From: Flavobacterium sp. Root420
Lineage (GTDB): Bacteria; Bacteroidota; Bacteroidia; Flavobacteriales; Flavobacteriaceae
Reading direction: 5' to 3'
Assembly: GCF_001427905.1 (NCBI RefSeq)
Contig: NZ_LMEF01000009.1
Coordinates: forward strand, 1 to 64,000
Length of the DNA stretch: 64,000 nucleotides
Shown piece by piece: positions 8,723 through 18,016 of the stretch. Both the position numbers and the translations under genes were made by a program. Position 1 is the first letter of the stretch; each line of letters begins with the position of its first letter. The notes under the pieces are model-generated. The model was not told the origin of the DNA. It worked only from the letters and a program-made list of their open reading frames with translations, and ran no database searches.

Positions 8723-11632
8723 TTAAGCCTTCAGGCAGCTTCTTAAAATACTCACCGGATGCTGTGCTTCCCTACTCGTTCCATCATAAATTTGATGCCG
8801 GCAGCTTGTTCCTGCAGCGGCAATTTTTACATTTTCGGCTGTGGCACGCACTTTTGGGAATAAAGTATCCTCTCCCATTTGCATACTCACCTGATAATGT
8901 TCTTTTTCGTAACCGAATGATCCCGCCATTCCACAACAACCCGAATTATAAATCGTAACCGTATTATTAGTTGGCAAATTCAACATCGCGAAAGTCGCTT
9001 CGACAGAACTCAATGATTTCTGATGGCAATGACCGTGAATCTTGATTTCTTTCTTTTCTTCTGAGAATGAATCTGGTTTTATCTTTCCATCGATAATTTC
9101 CTTTTTAAAGAATTCTTCAATCGTAAAAGCATTTCGGGATAACTTCTCTGCTTCTTCCTTATCATCTGCCAAGCGAAGATATTCATCCCTGAAAGTTAAA
9201 ATGGCAGAAGGTTCAATACCAACCAAAGGCGCATTGCCCAAAACCAAATCTTTAAAAATGTTGACATTATGATTGGCTATTTTTTTTGCTTCCTCCAAAA
9301 AACCTTTAGATAAATAGGCTCTTCCGCTTTCTTCATGGTCGATAACCAGAACCTGATAACCTAGTTTAGTTAATAATTCGAAAGCATCTATTCCGATATT
9401 TACATCATAATAATTGGTAAATTCATCTACAAACAAGTACAATCTTCCGTTCGGAAAATCCGTAACTGTAGGTTTATGGTTTTCATGCCATTTTCTGAAA
9501 GTCTTTTTCGCTAAAAGCGGCACTTGTCTTTCCGGTGCAATGCCCATACTTTTTTTAACCAGCGACTGATTCGAAATAAAGTTGGTGATTGAGGGAAACA
9601 AACTTCCCATTTTATTCAGTTTTGCATTGTGTGCAAAAATCTTATTTCGGGTTGAGAAACCGTTTGCTTTTTGATATTGATATAAAAATTCCGCTTTTAA
9701 AGTGGCAACATCCACATTACTTGGACATTCGCTGGCGCACGCTTTACAGCTCACACACAACTCAAAAACTTCGTATAATTCTTTCTGGTCGAATTTATTT
9801 TCTTTTTCAGAATATGTCAGATATTCACGCAACGCATTCGCTCTGGCGCGCGTAGTTTCTTTTTCATTTTTGGTAGCCCGATAACTCGGACACATGGCTC
9901 CTCCTGCTGATGGCAATTTTCTACAATCGCCGGAACCGTTGCATTTTTCGGCGGCGCGCAAAATCCCTAAACTGTCTGAAAAATCCTGAAACGTTTTAAT
10001 ATCCGGTTCTACCCTGCCCGAAACCACACGATGGTTTTCATCCATCTTTAAAGCGTTCACAATCTTCCCGATATTCAAAACCGAATTCGGGTCGAAAGCC
10101 AGTTTAATGCGTTTCAGCAATTCATAATTTGTTTCGCCAATCATAAACGGAATAAACTCTCCGCGCACAATTCCGTCGCCGTGTTCCCCGCTTAGCGAAC
10201 CTCTGTATTTCTTCACCAAAATCGCCACATCGGTTGCGATGGTTCTAAAGAGTTTTAAGTCAGATGTTTTCTTCAAATTCAAAACCGGACGCAAATGCAG
10301 TTCGCCCGCACCCGCATGCGCATAATAAATCGCACCTTGTCCGTGACGCAGCATCATTGCCGAAAACTCCGCAATATATGCCGGCAAATCACTCAATTCA
10401 ACGGCAGTATCTTCAATAGAATCGGCTGCTTTGTCGTCTCCAACGATACTTCCTAAAAGTCCGAGGCCGGCTTTTCTAAGTTCGTTTACTTTTTCAATAT
10501 CCGCTCCGTAAATTTTTACAAGCGCGTAACTAAAGTTATTTTTTTCTAAATCGGCAATTAAAGCGTTCGCCTGATTTTCGGCATCCTGAGCATCATGTGA
10601 AGCTACTTCAAACATCATAATTGCTTTTGGTTCTCCAACCAAAAAGAAACGATTTTTAATGTGCTCGCGATTCGTTTTCGTACAATCCAGAATCGTGTCG
10701 TCGATCATTTCTGCTGTGTACAAATGATGTTTCATCGCCACCACAACAGATTCCAGCGATTCCTGAATACTATGATAATGCGCCACAACCATAATATTAT
10801 TGGCCGGCGGTAAATCGTCCACTTTTAGGGTAATTTCATACGTAAAGGCCAAAGTTCCTTCGCTTCCGCAGAGTAATTTTCCAAGATTGATGGTTGGTTC
10901 GGTTCCGCCAAACAAATCCGATTTCAGTAAAATATCAACCGCATAACCCGTATTTCTTCTGTGAATCTCCGGTTTCGGAAACTCTTTTACAATTTCGTCC
11001 TGCGTTGCTTTTATCGAAAGTTCGTCGTAAAGGCTTTTGTATATTTTATTTTCTAAGGTCTCGCCTTTAGTTTTTTCGATAAATTCCACCGAAGTCAGTT
11101 CCTTAAAAACCACTTCAGATCCGTCGCTCAAAATCGCTTTGATCTCCACAATTTTATCGCGCGTCACGCCATAGCGAATCGAAGTCGTTCCCGATGAATT
11201 ATTTCCCACCATTCCGCCAATCATACAACGATTGGATGTCGAAGTATTCGGGCCGAAAAACACGCCATGCGGTTTCAAAAATAAATTCAGTTCATCGCGA
11301 ATCACGCCGGGCTCGACTGTAACTGTTTTTTTAATCGGGTCGAAATTCAGGATTTTGGTAAAATTCTTCGAAACATCGACCACAATTCCGTCGCCCACCG
11401 TTTGTCCGGCCAGCGAAGTTCCCGCCGTTCTTGGCGTAATCGAAATCTGATGCTCCCCCGCAAACCGAATCAGTTTACTAATATCTGCGATCGTTTTAGG
11501 CACGGCAACCGCTTTTGGTTTAATCCGGTACACCGAAGCATCGGTCGAATAAAGTGTTTTATGAAGATCATCGTATAAAAGTGTTCCTTCCAACGATGCT
11601 GATAATTGTTCTAAATCCTTAAGTAGTGACAT
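8723..11632 (-). CDS. FAD/Fe-S D-2-hydroxyacid dehydrogenase (GlcD-GlcF-type fusion)
   Basis: This 969-aa protein is a fusion. Residues about 1-530 form a PCMH-type FAD domain plus FAD-oxidase C-terminal domain, with TPRTAGTSLAGQT near 60-73, MIGGMVGNNSSGT near 137-149 and GSLSGEHGDGIVRGEF near 480. A ferredoxin-like region follows, with a CNGSGDC cluster near 565 and CVSCKACASECP near 625. The C-terminal CCG-type domain has CHQKSLS near 867 and NSGCCGMAGSFG near 897. This is the layout of D-lactate, glycolate or D-2-hydroxyglutarate dehydrogenases that pass electrons to quinone at the membrane. The substrate cannot be decided. The gene is monocistronic. Confidence 0.9.
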   Translation of the reverse strand: MSLLKDLEQLSASLEGTLLYDDLHKTLYSTDASVYRIKPKAVAVPKTIADISKLIRFAGEHQISITPRTAGTSLAGQTVGDGIVVDVSKNFTKILNFDPIKKTVTVEPGVIRDELNLFLKPHGVFFGPNTSTSNRCMIGGMVGNNSSGTTSIRYGVTRDKIVEIKAILSDGSEVVFKELTSVEFIEKTKGETLENKIYKSLYDELSIKATQDEIVKEFPKPEIHRRNTGYAVDILLKSDLFGGTEPTINLGKLLCGSEGTLAFTYEITLKVDDLPPANNIMVVAHYHSIQESLESVVVAMKHHLYTAEMIDDTILDCTKTNREHIKNRFFLVGEPKAIMMFEVASHDAQDAENQANALIADLEKNNFSYALVKIYGADIEKVNELRKAGLGLLGSIVGDDKAADSIEDTAVELSDLPAYIAEFSAMMLRHGQGAIYYAHAGAGELHLRPVLNLKKTSDLKLFRTIATDVAILVKKYRGSLSGEHGDGIVRGEFIPFMIGETNYELLKRIKLAFDPNSVLNIGKIVNALKMDENHRVVSGRVEPDIKTFQDFSDSLGILRAAEKCNGSGDCRKLPSAGGAMCPSYRATKNEKETTRARANALREYLTYSEKENKFDQKELYEVFELCVSCKACASECPSNVDVATLKAEFLYQYQKANGFSTRNKIFAHNAKLNKMGSLFPSITNFISNQSLVKKSMGIAPERQVPLLAKKTFRKWHENHKPTVTDFPNGRLYLFVDEFTNYYDVNIGIDAFELLTKLGYQVLVIDHEESGRAYLSKGFLEEAKKIANHNVNIFKDLVLGNAPLVGIEPSAILTFRDEYLRLADDKEEAEKLSRNAFTIEEFFKKEIIDGKIKPDSFSEEKKEIKIHGHCHQKSLSSVEATFAMLNLPTNNTVTIYNSGCCGMAGSFGYEKEHYQVSMQMGEDTLFPKVRATAENVKIAAAGTSCRHQIYDGTSREAQHPVSILRSCLKA

Positions 11633-11844
11633 TATTTATGACCTGAAAATGAATTACAAAAATAGTTTTTTTTAGGTTGTTTTGATAGGTACAGAGGTGC
11701 AAAGTTTTTCCTCATTTTATGTCATTTTCGCCGGAGGAGAAATCCTCGCGAGAAGCTCGACAAAGATTGGATGTTTAGTGATATAAATTGTGCGCACGAG
11801 CGAGACGCTCGCACCAGCAGACTTCGAAAATATCAAGTAATTAA

Positions 11845-12918
11845 TTATTCATAGTTTTTTATAGTAGAAAGTAATTCTTTTTTGAATTTATAAATTTCAT
11901 CAAGACTTTGCAAAGATTGCTTTTCACCATTATCTTTTCCATTATGAAATAACTCTACATATTTGTTAGCAGAATTAAAATGTAATCTACATAATGGTTT
12001 TCTGTTATTATCATCTAATAAAATTCCAAAGTAAGATTGTGTATCTCTAAAAAATATTCTATTAGCAGGAATTGATTCTCTTAAAATTGCTTTGATAATT
12101 TGTGAACCTTCTATTTCTTCTTCGGTTGTAATAAATCTTGGAGTTTCAATTTCTTCATCTACAGAAGATAATTTTTGATTTTCTTTTGATGGAATAGTTT
12201 CACCAATATTTAATGCGTTTTTAAGCCTGAAATTTATTGATTCATTTATAGAGTTAGAAAAAGCTTTCTTTGTGTATTCTTTAAAAGCTACTAATCTTGA
12301 TGCAGTTAATGGTTTATTAAAGAATTTGCTCACTAAAAGTTTTACAATTTCATCAGACGGATTTTGTAATTCTTTTTCAAATTCATTTCTTATTGCTTTT
12401 ATATATTTTAATGCTTCTGCCGAGTCTAAAATATTTTCTAAATTATAACTGCTTTTGGTGAAATTTTCAAGAATTTTTAAACTAGAATCAGAAATATTTG
12501 CCAAGTCTAATGTAAAAAATGGCTTTTCATCCATTATGTTTGGTTTTTCTAAATCAGCATAAAAATTATAAGTATGACCATTAGTTAAAACTCCAAAACG
12601 AGATTTTGAAACATGATAATATCTATGAAGCTGTGAATTATGTGCATCAGCATTTTCTTTCCAATGTTTACATTCAATAATTAAAATGGGTTCGCCGTCT
12701 TTCTTAATTACATAATCTATTTTCTCTCCTTTTTTTGTACCAATATCACATATGAATTCTGGAATTACTTCTGTAGGATTGAAAATATCAAATCCCAAAA
12801 TTTGAATAAATGGCATTACAAATGCATTTTTAGTAGCTTCTTCGGTGTTAATTTGATCTTTTAATGAATCAACTCTTTTGTGTAATTGCTCAAGTTTTAG
12901 TCTTAAATCCGCTTCCAT
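11845..12918 (-). CDS. Stand-alone HSDR_N-type (type I restriction R-subunit N-terminal) nuclease protein
   Basis: This 357-aa protein carries a PD-(D/E)XK core like the N-terminus of HsdR: D68 in EKIDYVI, then E82-x-K84 in ILIIECKHW, preceded by a short coiled coil (1-30). There is no helicase and no M or S subunit nearby, so it is not a complete type I system. Orphan proteins of this kind are common in Bacteroidota chromosomes and their role is not established. The C-terminal half (about 170-357) is not recognised. Base composition is more AT-rich than the neighbouring dehydrogenase gene. Confidence 0.8.
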   Translation of the reverse strand: MEADLRLKLEQLHKRVDSLKDQINTEEATKNAFVMPFIQILGFDIFNPTEVIPEFICDIGTKKGEKIDYVIKKDGEPILIIECKHWKENADAHNSQLHRYYHVSKSRFGVLTNGHTYNFYADLEKPNIMDEKPFFTLDLANISDSSLKILENFTKSSYNLENILDSAEALKYIKAIRNEFEKELQNPSDEIVKLLVSKFFNKPLTASRLVAFKEYTKKAFSNSINESINFRLKNALNIGETIPSKENQKLSSVDEEIETPRFITTEEEIEGSQIIKAILRESIPANRIFFRDTQSYFGILLDDNNRKPLCRLHFNSANKYVELFHNGKDNGEKQSLQSLDEIYKFKKELLSTIKNYE

Positions 12919-13170
12919 ATTTTTAGTGTATTGGTGTTTCTATTGTTTCTAAATGTTTGTTTGGGTTTAGTCAATTCTCTACACAGTAGCAAAAATGATT
13001 ACCCGGTGGCGCGAGCATCTCGCTCATAAACGCAATTTTCAAATGTAGACTGTTGATTTACAATTTTTTTACGGAAAACCTTATTTGTAGCGGTAAATCT
13101 TATTTATCAAAAGTATCTATTAACCATTCTAAAACAAACAAGTACTTATACCTGATTTTGTCCACAAAAA

Positions 13171-13194
13171 AAGCCCAACCAAAACGGTTGAGCT
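13171..13194 (-). terminator. Intrinsic terminator of the esterase gene
   Basis: On the minus strand AAGCTCAACCGTTTTGGTTGGGCTT forms a stem and is followed by seven T. It lies just past the stop of the esterase gene. The rest of the gap 12919-13170 shows no gene. Confidence 0.8.
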
Positions 13195-13216
13195 TCTATA
13201 TCTAATCAAATAAAAT

Positions 13217-14428
13217 CTATTTCTTCTCCTTCATCAACTTCTCCAATTTCTCTTTTGTTTCCGGAATTGCTTGGAGCGTTAAAGCTTTTTTGAAAGTTTC
13301 AATTGCTTTTGGTTTATCGCCTTTTTCAAGATATAAATCGCCAAGAGAATCATAACAATTGGCACTTTCAGGATAGTTGGTTGTGTTGAGTTTAAATAAG
13401 GTTTCGGCTTTTGTTAATTGTTTCGCACCCATCATTTGGTAGCCTAAATTATTAATCTGGCTTTCTCCTGGTTTTACGATATAACCCATGTTTTCAGAAA
13501 CATTTTTGTAGTGGGCTACCAATAAAGAATCTAATTTAAAATCAGGATTTTTTAATTCGCTGTCGTAAATTTTAAGTTTATAGAATTCAAAAATAAATCG
13601 AAGCGCGTCATATTCTCCAATCAAACGTACCGAAGGGTGATTGTCATCTTCATAAAATTTGTATTTAAAACGCAATTGGTTCTTTTTGTTTTTAGACTGT
13701 TCTTTAATAAATTCTAAATTACTGCGAATAAGTCCCGTGGTTCCGCTTGTATCTTTTTGAACGCTTAACGTATCTACGCCCCTTTCTAAACGGTTTGCCA
13801 TTGCCATATACAATGTTTTTCCTTTATAATTTTGAGTTGGTAAAATCGTTTTGGCTTCTTTTACCGCTTTCTGATTGTCCCACCACAAAGAAGCATCAAG
13901 AGAAACATATGAATTAAACAATTGTGGATTATGCAAAAAAGTATTCATAACCGTTAAACCTCCAAGCGAATGACCAATAAAAGTTTTATAGGATGTTGTT
14001 GGATAATTGGCATCCATATACGGAATCAATTCTTTCTCGACATACGACATAAATTTTTCCCCGCCGCCTATAACATCTGGCAATTCTTTGTCTGTACCAG
14101 TTGTTAAATCAACAAGTCGGTTTTGGTGCAGGATTCCAACTACAATCATGGGTGGGCAAAGATTAGATTCTGCCATATGTTCTGTAATACTCACAATGGT
14201 ATTGAAATTTTCGCTTCCGTCTAACAAATAAATTACAGGATAATTACCTCTGTCTTTAATTTTATTTCCTCCGTTACTATTCGGAATATGGATCCAGACT
14301 TTGCGTTGCTGTCCCAATATTTTTGAAGAGATGGTTTCTTCAAATCCTGTTTGGAAAGGACTGTTTTCCTGCGCCTGCATGCAAAAAGTAAGCATAAATA
14401 AGGTGACAGAATAAAAAAATGTTTTCAT
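13217..14428 (-). CDS. Secreted esterase (Esterase D / Fes-like alpha/beta hydrolase) with TPR tail
   Basis: This 403-aa protein has a signal peptide (MKTFFYSVTLFMLTFCMQAQ, cleaved after AQ). The alpha/beta-hydrolase domain of the putative-esterase family (PF00756) runs to about residue 280. The nucleophile is S154 in FIGHSLGGL, and the histidine is probably in DDNHPSVRL near 263. The C-terminal part (about 325-400) contains tetratricopeptide-like helices (AETLFKLNTTNYPESANCYDSLGDLYLEKGD). Relatives include siderophore and acyl esterases; the substrate is unknown. It is probably periplasmic, and is transcribed alone. Confidence 0.88.
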   Translation of the reverse strand: MKTFFYSVTLFMLTFCMQAQENSPFQTGFEETISSKILGQQRKVWIHIPNSNGGNKIKDRGNYPVIYLLDGSENFNTIVSITEHMAESNLCPPMIVVGILHQNRLVDLTTGTDKELPDVIGGGEKFMSYVEKELIPYMDANYPTTSYKTFIGHSLGGLTVMNTFLHNPQLFNSYVSLDASLWWDNQKAVKEAKTILPTQNYKGKTLYMAMANRLERGVDTLSVQKDTSGTTGLIRSNLEFIKEQSKNKKNQLRFKYKFYEDDNHPSVRLIGEYDALRFIFEFYKLKIYDSELKNPDFKLDSLLVAHYKNVSENMGYIVKPGESQINNLGYQMMGAKQLTKAETLFKLNTTNYPESANCYDSLGDLYLEKGDKPKAIETFKKALTLQAIPETKEKLEKLMKEKK

Positions 14429-14673
14429 AATTTTTTAAGATTAAATGTTTGATTGATGATTCAAATTCAACAAAACAATTTTGATGAATTTCCGAGCAAA
14501 CTTAACCAATTAATTATAAAATTTTTTCTACATCTTTTACCTTTTTAGAATTGAGTTCCTTTTTCCGAATTACGGATTTTTAGAAATAAAAAATTCCTTT
14601 TTCATTATATTTATATGCAAATAAATCTGATTTTAGCGTTACCAAATAAACACTTCCTTAAAACCTCATTTTA

Positions 14674-15882
14674 ATGAATAAAAATATAAGCGCCCTTTTT
14701 GAAATCGCTCAAAAAGAGACCCGAAAAATAATAGGTTTAATGTCCGGGACTTCACTTGACGGATTAGATATTGCGCTTTGTGCTATTTCTGGTGCGGGCG
14801 AAAATACGGCTGTAAAAATTCTGGAATTCGAAACCATCAGTTATACCGAAGACATTAAAACCGAAATACGTAAAGTGTTTGCCCAGAAAACCATCGATTT
14901 TCAGCATTTGGCTTTACTAAACGAATGGATCGGTCTTTTGCACGCCGGCATGGTCAACGATTGTCTTCAAAAATGGAATATTCCTGCTCACGAAGTCGAC
15001 TTAATCGCCTCGCACGGACAAACGGTTTTGCACGCTCCGAAGTTTTTGCATCAGCAGGAAAAATTCCCAAATGCGACTTTGCAAATTGGCGACGGCGATC
15101 ATATTGCCGTAAAAACCGGAGTTATAACCTTATCTGATTTCAGGCAAAAACACGTTGCAGGCGGTGGCGAAGGTGCGCCTTTAGCGGTTTATGGCGATTA
15201 TTTATTGTTCAGCAAAAAAGGCGAAAACCGCATTATGCTCAACATGGGCGGCATCGCGAATTTCACTTATTTACCCGCTTCCCAAAACGCCGAGGAAGTT
15301 TTTGTAACCGATACCGGAACCGCAAATACGTTAATGGACATTTTTACCAAACATTTTTTTCCCGAAAAAAGTTACGATAAAGATGCCGAAATTGCCCAAA
15401 CCGGAACCGTAAACCAAATCCTTTTAACCGAATTAAAAAGCGATACTTTCTTTCAGAAAAGCTTCCCAAAAACCATTGGTCAGGAATTATTCAATAAAGC
15501 TTTTGTCGATTTGGCTTTGGCAAAAACCAAACTCGAAAATATTTCGGCACCAGATTTGCTTGCCACTTTAACAAGACTAAGCGCTGAAACAATTGCAGAA
15601 GCGATTCAGTTTGTGGTAAAAAACACGGGAACGCCAATCGAGGAATTCACGGTTTATATGTCCGGCGGAGGCGCAAGCAATCCGTTATTGGTAAAATGGT
15701 TAAAGGAATTATTATCGTGCCCGTTCCAGAAAAGTGACGATCTCGGTATTTCGGGTGATGCGAAAGAAGCGGTTTTATTTGCTGTTTTAGCAAACGAAAC
15801 TGTTGCCGGCGGAGATTATAACTTTGGCACAAAAAAAGGAATCCCCTCCGTCACAATGGGGAAAATTTCTTTACCGAGTTAA
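14674..15882 (+). CDS. anmK: Anhydro-N-acetylmuramic acid kinase
   Basis: This 402-aa enzyme phosphorylates and opens 1,6-anhydro-MurNAc in the cytoplasm, giving MurNAc-6-phosphate during cell-wall recycling. The signature GLMSGTSLDGLDIAL (about 21-35) is followed by IASHGQTVLHAP, ATLQIGDGDHIAVKTG, MLNMGGIANFTYLP and DTGTANTLMD, which are the ATPase-fold nucleotide and sugar sites. The length is slightly above the usual 370-390 because of an N-terminal extension. The GHL10 hydrolase, AmpG-like carrier and NagZ-like genes downstream fit the same pathway. Confidence 0.95.
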   Translation: MNKNISALFEIAQKETRKIIGLMSGTSLDGLDIALCAISGAGENTAVKILEFETISYTEDIKTEIRKVFAQKTIDFQHLALLNEWIGLLHAGMVNDCLQKWNIPAHEVDLIASHGQTVLHAPKFLHQQEKFPNATLQIGDGDHIAVKTGVITLSDFRQKHVAGGGEGAPLAVYGDYLLFSKKGENRIMLNMGGIANFTYLPASQNAEEVFVTDTGTANTLMDIFTKHFFPEKSYDKDAEIAQTGTVNQILLTELKSDTFFQKSFPKTIGQELFNKAFVDLALAKTKLENISAPDLLATLTRLSAETIAEAIQFVVKNTGTPIEEFTVYMSGGGASNPLLVKWLKELLSCPFQKSDDLGISGDAKEAVLFAVLANETVAGGDYNFGTKKGIPSVTMGKISLPS

Positions 15883-15892
15883 AAGAGGTTTG

Positions 15893-16340
15893 CCACAGAT
15901 TAAAGGATTAAAATGATTGATCATTCTGCGTGGAATAAAAAATAGCCACGAATTCACGAATTATTTTTTTTAATACTTTGTGTAAAAATAATTTGTGAAT
16001 TACTTCATCTGTTCCCTTCGGTCGATTCGTGGCGAAAAAAAAGCTTAAAAATTTTAAACACATAGAAAACATAGATTTTAAACTCTCAAAAAAGGTGTTT
16101 TTAAAAAATCTAGATTTTCACACATAGGCTCTGTGTTTTGGAGCAAGTGAAACGCCTTTATCGACAAAGAAAAACTATGTTTCTATGTGTTTAAACAAGA
16201 CCGTCACGAATTTATTTCTGTAAAGTATCTAAAAAAAATAATTCGTGAATTCGTGGCGAAAAAAAAGCATTAATCATTATAATCCTGTAATCTGTGGCAA
16301 AATAAAAACTTTATGCCTTAGCACCTTTGTGGCAAAAGGC
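15893..16340. repeat. Multi-layer nested inverted repeat filling the anmK-GHL10 gap
   Basis: At least three inverted pairs are nested. The outer pair is CCACAGATTAAAGGATT (15893) with AATCCTGTAATCTGTGG (to 16299). Inside it is a pair of about 27 bp at 15945-15971 and 16231-16257 (GCCACGAATTCACGAATTATT). The innermost is AAACACATAGAAAACATAG near 16056 with CTATGTTTCTATGTGTTT near 16174-16192. A GCACCTTTGTGGCAA word follows at about 16321. No gene is visible in the 562-bp gap. Confidence 0.8.
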
Positions 16341-16444
16341 ACGTATAAGAAATTCAAATTAATACCGTTAAAATTATAATCTATTAATTATTTACGATAA
16401 TCAGCTAAAAAAACTATTTTTGGTTTCTGTTAAAAAAGATTGCA

Positions 16445-18016
16445 ATGCATAAAAATCAGCCACTACTATTCTCTATCATATTCTTACTTTTCTTCGGATG
16501 GAAATCCAACGCGCAGGAAAAACTACTACATCCTAAAAACGAATTTAGAGGGGTCTGGATCGCCACCGTCGTCAATATCGACTGGCCAAAGACAGCCATT
16601 GATGGAGTTAACAAAGAGAAAGCAGACTACATTGCCACTTTAGAAGCTTACAAAAAATTAAATTATAATGCCGTAATTGTTCAGGTTCGTAGTGTTGGGG
16701 ATGCTTTTTATCCTTCAGAACTGGCGCCCTGGTCTCGATTTCTGACCGGAAAAGAAGGTCAGGCTCCAAATCCGTATTACGATGCACTAGCCTGGATGAT
16801 TGAGGAAGCGCATAACAGAGGTTTCGAATTTCACGCGTGGCTGAATCCGTATCGTGCGACTTTCGATTTAAATAAAAACCTTTTAAGTCCAACTCACGAC
16901 GTTTTCAAACATCCGGAATGGATGATCGAATACGCCGGAAAAATATATTACGATCCTGCATTGCCTGAAGTTCAGGCGCATTTGACAAAAGTCGTAAAAG
17001 AAGTCGTTGATAAATACGATATCGACGCGATTCATTTTGATGATTATTTCTACCCGTACACCGTTCCCGGAAAATCATTTAACGATACCGCCTCGTTCAG
17101 AAAATACGGAGCTGGATTAAGCCTTGCCGATTGGCGTCGTGCGAATGTGAGCAACTTTGTACACACGATTTCCACCACTATAAAAGCAAGCAAACCGTGG
17201 GTGCAATTCGGAATCAGTCCGTTTGGGGTTTGGAGAAATAAATCACAGGATCCTAAAGGTTCTGAAACACAATCAACATCCAATTACGACGATTTGTACG
17301 CAGATCCTATTTTATGGATGGACCAAAAATGGATCGATTATATCATGCCGCAATTGTATTGGAGTATGAATAATCCAAGAGCATCGTATTCAAAACTGGT
17401 AAAATGGTGGTCAGAAAACTCGAATAATACTGCCCTTTATATAGGTCACGCATCCTACAAAATTAGAGGTGATGCCGATAAAAGCTGGAACTTCGTTAAT
17501 GAAATTCCAACCCAGATTGATTATGCCAGAAGTTTCAAAAAAGTAGGCGGAAGTGCCTATTTCAGTGCCAAATGGTTTACAGATAAAAACTTTGACATCG
17601 TTCGTCTTTTAGAAGAAAATCAATATAAATATCCTGCGCTTCCGCCTCCGGTTCCCAATTTAAAACATGTGATTATTGACACTCCGGTGGTGACTGAATT
17701 TGATCAGGACAGTTTGAAATACAGGTTCACTATTAAAGATCCGCTGAACACCAAAGTGCGCTATATGGTACTTTACGGTGCAGATCATATTTCGAAAATC
17801 GATATTAATGATGCCCGCCAAATCATCGAAAAAGTGATAGTGCGCCAAAACACTGGGGATATTTTAATTTCGGCTACTGCTGCAAAAATGAATCAGTATA
17901 ATGCTTGCGCTGTGACATTTATTGATTATTTTGCAAACGAAAGTACGCCAACTATTATTGACTTAAAAAAGCCATTTAAAATCGCTTACCCTAACCAACC
18001 AAATGAAAACAGATAA
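16445..18016 (+). CDS. Secreted GHL10 family glycoside-hydrolase-like protein
   Basis: This 523-aa protein has a signal peptide (to about residue 24, ending SNAQ). It carries the GHL10 / DUF187 TIM-barrel domain (about 30-370): FRGVWIATVVNIDWP, GFEFHAWLNPYRATF, DAIHFDDYFYPY (catalytic-type acids) and QFGISPFGVWRN. A fibronectin-like C-terminal domain fills about 390-520. Members are secreted hydrolases, and relatives act on peptidoglycan or other glycans. Its stop overlaps the next start by 14 bp, so it is translationally coupled to the AmpG-like carrier. That coupling favours a cell-wall substrate by inference. A TATTTTTG -7-like box lies at 16415-16422. Confidence 0.9.
   Translation: MHKNQPLLFSIIFLLFFGWKSNAQEKLLHPKNEFRGVWIATVVNIDWPKTAIDGVNKEKADYIATLEAYKKLNYNAVIVQVRSVGDAFYPSELAPWSRFLTGKEGQAPNPYYDALAWMIEEAHNRGFEFHAWLNPYRATFDLNKNLLSPTHDVFKHPEWMIEYAGKIYYDPALPEVQAHLTKVVKEVVDKYDIDAIHFDDYFYPYTVPGKSFNDTASFRKYGAGLSLADWRRANVSNFVHTISTTIKASKPWVQFGISPFGVWRNKSQDPKGSETQSTSNYDDLYADPILWMDQKWIDYIMPQLYWSMNNPRASYSKLVKWWSENSNNTALYIGHASYKIRGDADKSWNFVNEIPTQIDYARSFKKVGGSAYFSAKWFTDKNFDIVRLLEENQYKYPALPPPVPNLKHVIIDTPVVTEFDQDSLKYRFTIKDPLNTKVRYMVLYGADHISKIDINDARQIIEKVIVRQNTGDILISATAAKMNQYNACAVTFIDYFANESTPTIIDLKKPFKIAYPNQPNENR

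Noticed and set aside
11845-12918. Complete type I restriction-modification system
   Set aside because: Only an HsdR N-terminal-like nuclease is present; no helicase, methylase or specificity gene lies nearby.
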